Positions 39,651 to 48,435 are shown, counted from the stretch's first letter. The stretch: DNA of 58,665 nt from Pseudomonas sp. GM84 (GCF_000282535.1 NZ_AKJC01000092.1:1-58665); one strand, 5' to 3'. The notes: generated by a model from the letters alone, not told the origin. Made by a program: numbers and translations.

Positions 39651-40736
39651 ATTTTCGACCTGGCCACCCTCCCCACCTTCAGCCTCCTGCAACTGGGCAC
39701 TGCCCTGCTGTTGCTGGTGGCCGGCGCCGAGCTGATGGTGCGCGCGGCCCTGCGCCTGGCCTTGCGCCTGCATGTGCGCCCACTGATCATCGGCCTTAGC
39801 CTGGTGGCGTTCGGCAGCACCGCACCGCAGCTGACCGTGAGCCTGCAGGCCGCCTACCAGGGCGCGCCCGACGTGGCCGTGGGCAGCGTGGTAGGCAGCA
39901 ATATCTTCAATGTGCTGGTCATCCTTGGCCTGGCGGCCCTGATCATTCCCCTGCGGGTATCCCGCCAGCTGGTGCGCCTGGACATTCCGCTGATGATCCT
40001 CGCCAGCGGCCTGGTGTACGCGCTGGCCAGCAACGGCCACCTGGGCCGACTGGAAGGCCTGCTGATGCTGCTTGGTCTGGCGGGCTACCTGGCCATGCTC
40101 TGGCACCAGTCGCGCCACTATGCCCGCACTTATCCCGCACCGCGCCCGCTCGCCAGCAGTAACGCCCGCTTCTGGTCAGGCACCTTGCTGCAGGTGCTGT
40201 TCGGCCTCACCCTGCTGAGCCTGGCAGGTCATTTGCTGCTGGAGGCCGCCGTCGAGGTGGCGACCGACCTGGGCTTGTCCGAGCGCATCATCGGCCTGAC
40301 CGTGGTGGCGGTGTGCACTTCCCTCCCCGAACTCGCCGCAGCACTGATCGCTGCGCTGCGTGGCGAGCGGGAAATTGCCGTGGGCACGGTCATCGGCAGC
40401 AACCTGTTCAACCTGTTGGCAGTACTGGGCATGACCGCGCTGATCACCCCCGAGCCGCTGACCATCTCACCCAACGCGCTGGATTTCGACCTGCCGGTGA
40501 TGCTTGGCGTCGCCGTCCTGAGCCTGCCGGTGTTCTACTCCGGCTACCGGATCACCCGCGCCGAAGGGCTGGTGTTCCTGTGCCTGTACCTGGCCTACGG
40601 CCTGCACGTGGTGGCATTCACCACCGGCATGCCCCTGGCCGGCCGCCTGGAGCGGTTGATGCTGTTCTATGTCCTGCCAGTGCTCGGCGTGGTGTTGCTG
40701 TTCACCACGGTTCGCGCCTGGCGCCGCCAACACTAA
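39651..40736 (+). CDS. Ca2+/Na+ antiporter (CaCA family, YrbG-like), probably starting at ATT
   Basis: 361 residues from ATT at 39651; TTG at 39711 is the first usual start but it would cut the first membrane helix in half. GGAG lies eight bases before the ATT. Ten or so membrane spans form two inverted repeats, each with the alpha-motif: LVAFGSTAPQLTVSLQAAYQG and VVAVCTSLPELAAALIAALRGE, then VGSVVGSNIFNVLVILGL and VGTVIGSNLFNLLAVLGM. In the first repeat the usual GTSxPE Glu is replaced by Gln (GSTAPQ), which may alter ion binding. Inner membrane; substrate inferred from the family. Confidence 0.88.
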   Translation: MFDLATLPTFSLLQLGTALLLLVAGAELMVRAALRLALRLHVRPLIIGLSLVAFGSTAPQLTVSLQAAYQGAPDVAVGSVVGSNIFNVLVILGLAALIIPLRVSRQLVRLDIPLMILASGLVYALASNGHLGRLEGLLMLLGLAGYLAMLWHQSRHYARTYPAPRPLASSNARFWSGTLLQVLFGLTLLSLAGHLLLEAAVEVATDLGLSERIIGLTVVAVCTSLPELAAALIAALRGEREIAVGTVIGSNLFNLLAVLGMTALITPEPLTISPNALDFDLPVMLGVAVLSLPVFYSGYRITRAEGLVFLCLYLAYGLHVVAFTTGMPLAGRLERLMLFYVLPVLGVVLLFTTVRAWRRQH

Positions 40737-40746
40737 GGAAAACAAC

Positions 40747-41127
40747 ATGGCTGAAAGCAAGACCGGCGAACAGATTCGCCGCCAGGTAATGGGGGATGCG
40801 TTCGTCGACCGCGCCCTGGGCAACGCCACCGACTTCACTCAACCGCTGCAGGACTTCGTCAACCAACACGCCTGGGGCAGTGTCTGGGCGCGTGACGGCC
40901 TGCCGCTGAAAACCCGCAGCCTGATTACCCTGGCTACGCTGACGGCGCTCAAGTGCCCGCAGGAGCTCAAGGGGCATGTGCGCGGGGCATTGAACAATGG
41001 CTGTACGGTGGAGGAGATTCGCGAGGCGCTGCTGCATTGCGCGGTGTATGCGGGGGTGCCGGCGATGAGGCCAGTGCAGGCTCAGCCCTTGGCCTGCCGG
41101 GCCTTCTTCAGGCGGAACGCCACATAA
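40747..41127 (+). CDS. carboxymuconolactone decarboxylase-family protein with altered C-terminus
   Basis: 126 residues from MAESKTGEQIRRQVMGDAFVDRAL, AAGGAAAACAAC before the ATG. The CMD fold is intact through LKCPQELKGHVRGALNNGCTVEEIREALLHCAVYAGVPA. Relatives usually end with a helix like AVDAFRxAQEVF; here the reading continues as an Arg/Ala-rich tail (MRPVQAQPLACRAFFRRNAT) encoded antisense to the last 46 bp of the convergent permease. The end of the gene may have been lost by a deletion or frameshift near 41064. Related to 4-carboxymuconolactone decarboxylase or AhpD-like proteins; activity uncertain. Confidence 0.75.
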   Translation: MAESKTGEQIRRQVMGDAFVDRALGNATDFTQPLQDFVNQHAWGSVWARDGLPLKTRSLITLATLTALKCPQELKGHVRGALNNGCTVEEIREALLHCAVYAGVPAMRPVQAQPLACRAFFRRNAT

Positions 41128-42443
41128 AGCACGGCAATCCACGCCGGAATCAGCATCACCGAAATGCGAATCGGCGGTGTCAGGTACATCACCACCAGAA
41201 TCAGCACGATGAACGCCAGGCACAGGTAATTGGAGAACGGGTGCCACAAGCTGCGATAGAACGGCGTAATACCTGCCGCCAGCTTGGCCGTGCGGAACTT
41301 CAGGTGAGTGATGCTGATGCTCGCCCAGTTGATCACCAGCGCCGACACCGCCAACGCCATCAGCAGGCCGAACGCCTCACCCGGCATCAGGTAGTTGATC
41401 AGCACGCACATGCCCGTGGCGAATGCCGATACCCCCAGCGCGGTCAACGGCACACCGCTGCGGCTGACCTTGAGCAGCTGGCGCGGCGCATCGCCCTGGC
41501 TGGCCAGGCCGAACAGCATGCGGCTGTTGGCGTAGACGCAGCTGTTGTAGACCGACAGCGCGGCGGTCAGCACCACGATATTGAGGATGGTCGCCACCAG
41601 GTCGCTGTCCAGTTCGTGGAAGATCATCACGAACGGGCTGCCGCCCTGCACCACTTTCTGCCACGGGTACAGCGACAGCAGTACCGCCAGGGCACCGATG
41701 TAGAAGATCAGGATGCGGTACACCACCTGGTTGGTGGCCTTGGGAATGCTGTGGCGTGGGTTGTCCGCCTCGGCCGCGGTGATGCCCACCAACTCCAGGC
41801 CGCCAAAGGAGAACATGATCACCGCCAGGGCCATCACCAGTCCGGTGACGCCATTGGGGAAGAACCCGCCGTATTGCCACAGGTTGGCCACACTGGCATC
41901 CGGGCCACCGTGGCCACTGCCCAGCAACCAGGCACCGAAGCCGATCATGCTGACGATGGCCACCACCTTGACCAGGGCGAACCAGAACTCCATTTCGCCG
42001 TAGACCTTCACCTGGGTCAGGTTGATGAGGTTGATCACCACGAAGAAGATCGCCGCCGTCGCCCAGGTCGGGAACTCCGGCCACCAGTACTGCACATAGA
42101 TGCCCACGGCGGTGAGTTCGGCCATGCCGACCAGCACGTATACCACCCAGTAGTTCCAGCCCGAAACGAAGCCTGCGAACTCGCTCCAGTACTGGTGGGC
42201 GAAGTGGCTGAAACTGCCGGCCACCGGCTCTTCGACCACCATTTCGCCAAGCTGGCGCATGATCAGGAAGGCCATCAGGCCGGCAATGGCGTAGCCCAGC
42301 AAAACGGAGGGACCGGCCAGCTGGATGGTCTGGGCGATGCCCAGGAACAACCCGGTGCCAATGGCCCCACCCAGCGCGATCAGCTGGATATGGCGGTTCT
42401 TCAGCCCGCGCTGCAAGCGCTCGGGCGTGCTCTGGTCTTGCAT
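41082..42443 (-). CDS. amino acid permease, AroP/PheP-like (APC superfamily)
   Basis: 453 residues, about 12 membrane spans, N-terminus LQRGLKNRHIQLIALGGAIGTGLFLG, the AAT-family signature, then AGPSVLLGYAIAGLMAFLIMRQLGEM. FSFGGLELVGITAAEADNPRHSIPKATNQVVYRILIFYIGAL marks the AroP/PheP branch, so proton-driven uptake of aromatic amino acids is likely. A hydrophilic C-terminal tail (FRLKKARQAKG) overlaps the decarboxylase-like gene. AGGACACTTC precedes the ATG. Confidence 0.9.
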   Translation of the reverse strand: MQDQSTPERLQRGLKNRHIQLIALGGAIGTGLFLGIAQTIQLAGPSVLLGYAIAGLMAFLIMRQLGEMVVEEPVAGSFSHFAHQYWSEFAGFVSGWNYWVVYVLVGMAELTAVGIYVQYWWPEFPTWATAAIFFVVINLINLTQVKVYGEMEFWFALVKVVAIVSMIGFGAWLLGSGHGGPDASVANLWQYGGFFPNGVTGLVMALAVIMFSFGGLELVGITAAEADNPRHSIPKATNQVVYRILIFYIGALAVLLSLYPWQKVVQGGSPFVMIFHELDSDLVATILNIVVLTAALSVYNSCVYANSRMLFGLASQGDAPRQLLKVSRSGVPLTALGVSAFATGMCVLINYLMPGEAFGLLMALAVSALVINWASISITHLKFRTAKLAAGITPFYRSLWHPFSNYLCLAFIVLILVVMYLTPPIRISVMLIPAWIAVLYVAFRLKKARQAKG

Positions 42444-42498
42444 GAAGTGTCCTTTAGCTCAGTGAGGCAGTGTTTTTGTGTTGTTTGCAGTCAAGGAT

Positions 42499-43440
42499 CT
42501 AGATCCATCCGCCCCACTGCAAGATGAAAATCCCAATATTGGTGGTGATCGCCGCCATTAGCGTAGTAATCACGATGATCGAAGCGGCCAGCTCGTGATT
42601 GCCGTTGGCGGCACGCGCCATGACATAGCTGGCCGCAGCCGTCGGGCTGCCGATGTACAGGAACAGGATACCCAACTCGGCCCCGCGAAAGCCGCAGAGC
42701 CAGGCACCCAAGGTACCGACCAGCGGCAGCCAGACCATCTTCACCAGGCTGGCATCGATGGCCAGCTTGCCGCAATCGCGCAGCGCCGCCAGCGACAGGG
42801 TGCCGCCAATGCAGATCAGCGCCAGGGGCAGGGTCATCTGCGCCAGGTAGTCGCCCGAGGTGAGCAACCAGTTGGGCAGCGGCACCTGGCCGTAGGCCAT
42901 GGGCGTTGCCACCAGCACGCTGATGATCAGCGGGTTGCTGAGGATGCTCTTGCAGATGCTCCACGGGTCGGACTTGAGGTCGGGGCTGTACACCGCCAGC
43001 ACCACGGCCGACAGCGAGTTGTACATGAGGATCACCAGGCCGGCGAGCACCGCGCCCAGCGAGATGCCGTAGTCGCCATACAGGCTGGCGGCCAGGGCCA
43101 GGCCGATCACGCCGTTGTTGCCGCGAAACGCCCCTTGGGTGTAGATGCCACGGTCGGCCACCGGACTGCGCCAGATGGCCATGCCCCAGGCCGCGGCGAA
43201 ACCGACCAGGGTGGCGGCGATGAAATAGAGGAGGACGCCAGGTTTGACGGCGGTGGCCAGGTCGGCGTGGTAGATGCCGAGGAACAGCAGCGCCGGCATG
43301 CACACGTTGAACACCAGCTGCGAGGCGACCCGGTTGAAGTTGTCGTCGATCAGGTGGATGCGTTTGAGCAGCACGCCCATGAACAGCATGGCGAAGACGG
43401 GCGCCGTGATGTTCAGCGTCTGGATGAGAAGGGCGAGCAT
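42499..43440 (-). CDS. AEC-family transporter
   Basis: 313 residues with ten hydrophobic segments in two halves (auxin efflux carrier fold). PVFAMLFMGVLLKRIHLIDDNFNRVASQLVFNVCMPALLFLGI at the N-terminus and GGTLSLAALRDC, then SPTAAASYVMARAANGNHELAASIIVITTLMAAITTNIGIFIL near the C-terminus are typical. Bacterial members move dicarboxylates or other organic anions; the substrate here is unknown. The ATG at 43440 is used; a TTG two codons upstream is possible. Confidence 0.88.
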   Translation of the reverse strand: MLALLIQTLNITAPVFAMLFMGVLLKRIHLIDDNFNRVASQLVFNVCMPALLFLGIYHADLATAVKPGVLLYFIAATLVGFAAAWGMAIWRSPVADRGIYTQGAFRGNNGVIGLALAASLYGDYGISLGAVLAGLVILMYNSLSAVVLAVYSPDLKSDPWSICKSILSNPLIISVLVATPMAYGQVPLPNWLLTSGDYLAQMTLPLALICIGGTLSLAALRDCGKLAIDASLVKMVWLPLVGTLGAWLCGFRGAELGILFLYIGSPTAAASYVMARAANGNHELAASIIVITTLMAAITTNIGIFILQWGGWI

Positions 43441-43550
43441 GCGCAAGCGATCCTGGGAGGGTTGCCGTTAGGCGGCTAATGATACGTCAACGGCTGCGAG
43501 TTGCGGGGATCAGGATGCGATAAAGGAAAGTGTCTGACAGTACCGGCCCT

Positions 43551-43634
43551 TTCGCGGGACAAGCCCGCTCCCACAGGTACAGCGTCGCTCGCCTGAACAG
43601 CGCTGTACCTGTGGGAGCGGGCTTGTCCCGCGAA
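43551..43634. repeat. REP pair, class B, 34-bp perfect arms
   Basis: Positions 43551-43584 and 43601-43634 are exact reverse complements, 16-bp spacer. It lies between the roxR stop (43650) and the AEC transporter start and includes CGCTGTACCTGTGGGAGCGG beyond the usual core. Confidence 0.95.
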
Positions 43635-43649
43635 GAAGCCGACGCCGAT

Positions 43650-44210
43650 TCAGCGCCGAACCGGTCGCTTCTGCAGCTTGCGCTGCAAGGTGCGCCGGTG
43701 CATGCCCAGCGCCCGCGCAGTGGCGGAAATATTGCCCTCGTGCTCGTTCAGCACGCGCTGAATGTGCTCCCACTGCAGGCGGTCCACCGACATCGGGTTT
43801 TCCGGCACCAGGGAGTCCAGGTCGGTGTGCTCCGACAGCAACGCCGCCAGTACATCATCGGCGTCCGCCGGCTTGCACAGGTAGTTGCAGGCACCGCGCT
43901 TGACCGCTTCGACCGCGGTGGCAATGCTCGAATAACCGGTCAGGATCACCACGCGCATTTCCGGGTCCAGCTCCAGCAGCTTGGGCAGCAGCACAAGGCC
44001 CGAGTCGCCTTCCATCTTCAGGTCCAGCGTGGCGTAGTCCGGCAGGTCCTGCTGGGCCAGGATCAGCCCCTCCTCGGCGGAGCTCGCCGTGCTCACGCGG
44101 AAACCGCGACGGCTCATGGCCCGGGCCATGACCCGGGTGAAGGTGGCATCGTCATCCACCAGCAGCAGGTGCGGCAGCTCTTCGCTTTCGACCTGGTTTT
44201 CTTCGCTCAT
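43650..44210 (-). CDS. roxR: response regulator RoxR (RegA/PrrA/ActR family)
   Basis: 186 residues from the second of two adjacent ATGs (44210), which has the better spacing to GAGGAG and overlaps the roxS stop. The receiver domain contains LLLVDDDATF, phospho-Asp near 63 (ATLDLKMEGDSGL) and Lys in CKPADADDV. A Fis-type HTH ends the protein (EGNISATARALGMHRRTLQRKLQKRPVRR), as in the redox-responsive RegA family. RoxR controls terminal oxidases and cyanide-insensitive respiration in P. putida and P. aeruginosa. Confidence 0.94.
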   Translation of the reverse strand: MSEENQVESEELPHLLLVDDDATFTRVMARAMSRRGFRVSTASSAEEGLILAQQDLPDYATLDLKMEGDSGLVLLPKLLELDPEMRVVILTGYSSIATAVEAVKRGACNYLCKPADADDVLAALLSEHTDLDSLVPENPMSVDRLQWEHIQRVLNEHEGNISATARALGMHRRTLQRKLQKRPVRR

Positions 44211-45466
44211 CATTCATCTCCTCGCTTGCCATGGGGCAGGCGCAATTCGGTCAGGGTGCCACCCTGTTCATGACTATAGAGTTTCACCGAACCGCCCGCA
44301 CGGGTCACGCTGGCCTTGCTCAAGAACAGGCCCAGGCCGAAGCCTTTGCCCTTGGTGGTAATGAAGGGTTTGCCGATCGCTTCGGCAATGGCCGGCGGTA
44401 CGCCCGGGCCATGGTCACGGATGCTGATGACGATGTCGTGGGCATCCCAGTCCAGCTGCACTTGCAGGTCATCGGGGCAGGCATCGGCGGCATTGTTCAG
44501 CAGGTTGAGCAGCGCCTGGGTCAAGTCGGGCGGCGGCGTCAGGCGCGGCACCTGGCCGTCGCGCAGGCGCTGGAAGCGGTAGCTGGCCTCCGGGCGCATC
44601 AGGTGCCAGCGGTCGAGCGACTCATCGAGCCAGGCGGTGACGTCCTGCTCGACCACCGCCAGGCGGCGATTGGCCTCGGCGGCGCGCACCAGCTGCTGCA
44701 GGGTTTCCTTGCACAGCTTGACCTGGTCCTGAAGGATCTGCAGGTCTTCCTGCAACAGCGGGTCTTTATGGTCCTGGCGCATTTCGTTGAGCAGCACGCT
44801 CATGGTCGCCAGCGGCGTCCCCAGCTCATGGGCAGCACCGGCGGCCTGGGTCGCCACGGCCAGCAGCTGTTCATCGCGCAGGCTTTCTTCGCGCCGCTCG
44901 GAACGCAATTGCTCCTGACGGCGCAACTCCTCGGCCATGCGCGCGGCGAAGAAGGTGATGACCGCAGCCGCCAGGGCGATGCTCAGCCACATGCCGTAGA
45001 CCTGCATCTTGTCCCGCGCCATCGGCAGCCCTTCGAGCGGATAGAACTGCACCAGCAACAGGCTGTAGGCGGTCAGCGCGATGCCCGAGAGAATCAGCGA
45101 ATACAGCCACGGCAAGGTCACCGCGGCAATCGCCAGCGGCACCAGGTAGTAGGACACGAACGGGTTGGTCGACCCGCCGGAGTAATAAAGCAAGGCACTG
45201 TGGATCAACAGATCGCAGGCCAGCTGCAGGGCGTATTCGAGTTCGGTGACCGGCAGCGACAGGCGCAGGCGCAGCGCCGTGAAGGCACACAGCAAGGACG
45301 ACAGCGCCAGGGTTGCGGCCAGCGAGAGCCACGGCAGCGGCAGCAGTTCGGTCCAGTAGGCCACGCCCACGGAGCCAGCCTGAGCGGCGAGGACCAGAAC
45401 GCGAATGACGGTCAGGCGCCAGAGATTCTGGCGTGTAGCGGAAAGCGGTTGTGCGGCGGCGAGCAT
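44210..45466 (-). CDS. roxS: redox-sensing histidine kinase RoxS (RegB/PrrB family)
   Basis: 418 residues from MLAAAQPLSATRQNLWRL; the ATG follows GGAGAGCTC. Six membrane spans (about 17-175) with the quinone-binding GGSTNPF at 97-103, the RegB hallmark. H-box AGAAHELGTPLATMSVLLNEM (His about 213) and the ATPase boxes NLLNNAADACP, RDHGPGVPP and KGFGLGLFLSK are intact. The linker Cys of RegB is not obvious. A longer frame starting 32 codons upstream is rejected. Confidence 0.94.
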   Translation of the reverse strand: MLAAAQPLSATRQNLWRLTVIRVLVLAAQAGSVGVAYWTELLPLPWLSLAATLALSSLLCAFTALRLRLSLPVTELEYALQLACDLLIHSALLYYSGGSTNPFVSYYLVPLAIAAVTLPWLYSLILSGIALTAYSLLLVQFYPLEGLPMARDKMQVYGMWLSIALAAAVITFFAARMAEELRRQEQLRSERREESLRDEQLLAVATQAAGAAHELGTPLATMSVLLNEMRQDHKDPLLQEDLQILQDQVKLCKETLQQLVRAAEANRRLAVVEQDVTAWLDESLDRWHLMRPEASYRFQRLRDGQVPRLTPPPDLTQALLNLLNNAADACPDDLQVQLDWDAHDIVISIRDHGPGVPPAIAEAIGKPFITTKGKGFGLGLFLSKASVTRAGGSVKLYSHEQGGTLTELRLPHGKRGDE

Positions 45467-45668
45467 GAGCTCTCCTGATGAGTGCTCCAGAAAAATCGGC
45501 TGGAGTATACCGAAGCCAGGCCCTTCACTGCAGTGATGCGGCAAACCGCCACACTTTGACACAGGTTCATGATGGCACTTTTGAACCCACTACACTGGAT
45601 TCGGTCTGATCGGCCATGCGTGGAATGGATGGCCAGACCCCACGCCTTTTGATGCCAAGGAGTAACCC

Positions 45669-46385
45669 ATGCAAATCCCACGTCGCAGCGCGGCTCTGAT
45701 CCTGTCTTGCGGCATGCTCGCCAGCCTGCCCGCGCTGGCAGCCGATGAGCCACGCTTCAACCAGGTATCGCTGCGCGCCGAAGTCAGCAAGGAAGTGCCG
45801 CGCGACCTGATGGTCGTGACCCTGTACAGCGAAGCGCAGGACAGCGACCCCGGCAAGCTCGCCAAGCAGATCACCGAGACCATGAACAAGGCCGTGCAGC
45901 AGGCGCGCCAGGTCAAGGATGTGAAGATCAGCCAGGGCAGCCGCAACAGCTACCCGATCTATGACAGCAAGGGCCAGAAGATCACCGGCTGGCGCGAGCG
46001 CGCCGAGTTGCGCCTTGAAGCTGCCGACTTCCCGGCCTTGTCCCAGCTCACCGCCGAGCTGCTGCAGGACCTGAAAATGGGCGGCATGGACTTCTCCATT
46101 GCACCCGCCACGCGCAAGGCCAGCGAAGATGCGCTGCTCAAGGATGCGGTCGACGCTTTCAAGGCCCGTGCCCAGTTGGCCACCGAGGCCCTGGGTGGCA
46201 AAGGCTATAAAGTGGTCAGCCTGAACCTCAACAGCAGCGGCTATCCCCGTCCGTACCTGCGCAGTGCACCGATGGCGATGAAGGCCATGGGCGCCGATGA
46301 AGCGGCGCCTGCGCCGGATATCGAAGCGGGCACCAGCGAAGTCAGCATGAATGCCGATGGGCAGATCGAAGTGCTGATGCCTTAA
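45669..46385 (+). CDS. SIMPL-domain (DUF541) periplasmic protein
   Basis: 238 residues with a signal peptide cleaved near ALA-ADEP (residue 25). SIMPL/DUF541 features: VSLRAEVSKEVPRDLMVVTLYSEAQDSDPGKLAKQITETMNKAVQQAR and the repeat VVSLNLNSSGY. Homologues form large periplasmic assemblies (BP26 of Brucella, YggE of E. coli) with an unclear stress role. AAGGAGTAACCC precedes the ATG. It stands alone after the divergent roxS. Confidence 0.88.
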   Translation: MQIPRRSAALILSCGMLASLPALAADEPRFNQVSLRAEVSKEVPRDLMVVTLYSEAQDSDPGKLAKQITETMNKAVQQARQVKDVKISQGSRNSYPIYDSKGQKITGWRERAELRLEAADFPALSQLTAELLQDLKMGGMDFSIAPATRKASEDALLKDAVDAFKARAQLATEALGGKGYKVVSLNLNSSGYPRPYLRSAPMAMKAMGADEAAPAPDIEAGTSEVSMNADGQIEVLMP

Positions 46386-46770
46386 GCGACGACAAGGGGC
46401 CCTGTGGGAGCGGGCTTGCCCCGCGAAGAAAGCGACGCGGTGAATGGCACCGGCGTTGCCGGTGTTCGCGGGGCAAGCCCGCTCCCACATGCACTCGCGC
46501 ACAGCTGTTACAGACTTTTCCTACGCACTATTTAAGTGCGCCCTACAAAATCCCCCGCTTCGAAATATTCTGCAAAAAGCCATCATTTTGCCCGCGCAAA
46601 CGTTCAACTTCATCGAAATTTATACGAATGCGACATCCATGTACGCTCGTACTACTTTTCTGACGCCAACTATCCTTCTGGTGGTTGCATTGGGAATATC
46701 CCCTGCATAAGTATCCGCAGGTCGGCTCACGAGGCCACCTCAAACCAAAAATGACAACAATGAGGCCACC
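46386..46770 (+). other. 385-bp non-coding leader region upstream of the first dipeptide-binding protein gene
   Basis: The first third is a REP pair (46404-46488). The rest is visibly richer in A and T than the surrounding genes and holds two small hairpins (CGCACT-AGTGCG at 46524-46540; GCAAAA-TTTTGC at 46572-46591), a 23-codon hydrophobic reading frame at 46639-46710 without a ribosome site, and a direct repeat GAGGCCACC (46731-46739 and 46763-46771) around the A-rich pre-start sequence. No confident promoter can be assigned. The low GC may mark an MvaT/TurA-bound control region. Confidence 0.5.
46404..46488. repeat. REP pair, class B, with nested hairpin
   Basis: Perfect 24-bp arms (46404-46427 and 46465-46488) with an internal CACCGGC-gtt-GCCGGTG hairpin at 46448-46464. 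The architecture is nearly the same as the copy at 6380-6464, pointing to a common mobile unit. Confidence 0.92.
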
Positions 46771-48396
46771 ATGCTCAAACACGCAGTCATTCCGTTCCTG
46801 CTCGGTGCAGGCTTGCTAGCCGGCGCACCGCTAGCCCATGCCGCATCCAACCTGGTGTTCTGCTCCGAAGGCAGCCCGGCGGGCTTCGACCCGGGGCAGT
46901 ACACCACCGGAACCGACTTCGACGCCTCGGCCGAGACCGTGTTCAACCGCCTGACCCAGTTCGAACGGGGCGGCACCGCCGTCATCCCGGGCCTGGCGAC
47001 CAAGTGGGACGTGTCCGACGACGGCAAGACCTACACCTTCCACCTGCGCGAAGGCGTGAAGTTCCACACCACCGACTACTTCAAGCCCAGCCGCGAATTC
47101 AACGCCGACGACGTGCTGTTCACCTTCGACCGCATGCTCGACAAGAACCACCCGTTCCGTAAGGCCTACCCCACCGAATTCCCCTACTTCACCGACATGG
47201 GCATGGACAAGAACATCGCCAAGGTGGAGAAGCTCGACGAGCACACGGTGAAGTTCACCCTCAACGAAGTGGACGCCGCGTTCATCCAGAACCTGGCGAT
47301 GAGCTTCGCCTCGATCCAGTCGGCCGAGTACGCCGACCAGCTGCTCAAGGGCGGCAAGGCCGCCGACATCAACCAGAAGCCGATCGGCACCGGCCCATTC
47401 GTCTTCAGCAAGTACCAGAAGGACGCGCAGATCCGCTTCAAGGGCAACAAGGACTACTGGAAGCCCGAAGACGTGAAGATCGACAACCTGATCTTCGCCA
47501 TCACCACCGATGCCTCGGTGCGCATGCAGAAGCTGAAGAAGAACGAGTGCCAGGTCACCCTGTTCCCGCGACCGGCCGACATCGAGCCGCTCAAGGCCGA
47601 CAAGAACCTGCAGATGCCGCAGCAGGCCGGCTTCAACCTCGGCTACATCGCCTACAACGTGATGGACAAGATCAAGGGCAGCAACGAGCCCAACCCGATG
47701 GCCAAGCTGGAAGTGCGCCAGGCACTGGACATGGCCGTCGACAAGAAGAAGATCATCGAGTCGGTGTACCAGGGCGCCGGCCAGCTCGCCGTCAATGGCA
47801 TGCCGCCGACCCAGTGGTCCTACGACGACAGCATCAAGGACGCCGCCTACGACCCGGAAAAGGCCAAGCAGCTGCTCCAGCAGGCCGGCATCAAGGAAGG
47901 CACCGAGATCACCCTGTGGGCCATGCCCGTGCAACGCCCGTACAACCCCAACGCCAAGCTGATGGCCGAGATGCTGCAATCGGACTGGGCCAAGATCGGC
48001 ATCAAGGCCAAGATCGTCAGCTACGAGTGGGGCGAGTACATCAAGCGCTCCAAAGGCGGTGAACAGGGCGCCATGCTGATCGGCTGGAGCGGTGACAACG
48101 GTGACCCGGACAACTGGCTGGGCACCCTGTACGGTTGCGATGCCGTTGACGGCAACAACTTCTCCAAGTGGTGCTACAAGCCCTACGACGACCTGATCAA
48201 GCAGGCCAAGGCCACCTCCGACCAGGCCAAGCGCACCGAGCTGTACCAGAAGGCGCAGCACATCCTCAAAGAGCAGGTGCCGATCACCCCGATCGCCCAC
48301 TCCACCGTGTACCAGCCCATGAGCACCAAGGTGAAGGACTTCAAGATCAGTCCGTTCGCATTGAACGCGTTCTACGGCGTCAGCGTGGACAAGTAG
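46771..48396 (+). CDS. dppA: dipeptide ABC transporter periplasmic binding protein (first copy)
   Basis: 541 residues; signal peptide of about 24 (cut after PLAHA). SBP family 5 (DppA-like) with SNLVFCSEGSPAGFDPGQYTTGTDFDASAETVFNRL, RLREGVKFHTTDYFKPSREFNADDVLFTFDRM, and the ligand-side NGMPPTQWSYDDSIKDAAYDPEKAKQLL. Not a lipoprotein. Followed 126 bp later by a closely similar paralogue, evidence for tandem duplication. The permease and ATPases are encoded downstream; different binding proteins sharing one DppBCDF core is known in P. aeruginosa. Confidence 0.93.
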   Translation: MLKHAVIPFLLGAGLLAGAPLAHAASNLVFCSEGSPAGFDPGQYTTGTDFDASAETVFNRLTQFERGGTAVIPGLATKWDVSDDGKTYTFHLREGVKFHTTDYFKPSREFNADDVLFTFDRMLDKNHPFRKAYPTEFPYFTDMGMDKNIAKVEKLDEHTVKFTLNEVDAAFIQNLAMSFASIQSAEYADQLLKGGKAADINQKPIGTGPFVFSKYQKDAQIRFKGNKDYWKPEDVKIDNLIFAITTDASVRMQKLKKNECQVTLFPRPADIEPLKADKNLQMPQQAGFNLGYIAYNVMDKIKGSNEPNPMAKLEVRQALDMAVDKKKIIESVYQGAGQLAVNGMPPTQWSYDDSIKDAAYDPEKAKQLLQQAGIKEGTEITLWAMPVQRPYNPNAKLMAEMLQSDWAKIGIKAKIVSYEWGEYIKRSKGGEQGAMLIGWSGDNGDPDNWLGTLYGCDAVDGNNFSKWCYKPYDDLIKQAKATSDQAKRTELYQKAQHILKEQVPITPIAHSTVYQPMSTKVKDFKISPFALNAFYGVSVDK

Positions 48397-48435
48397 CACC
48401 GAGCCACCCTCACCCATTCCCGTAAACCACACCCA

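Noticed and set aside
45556..45561. A perfect TTGACA upstream of the SIMPL gene as a -35 box
   Set aside because: No acceptable -10 hexamer lies 16-18 bp downstream; the hexamer alone is not enough.
46639..46710. 23-codon signal-peptide-like frame as a real gene
   Set aside because: No ribosome site before the ATG and no downstream mature sequence; kept only as an observation on the leader region.
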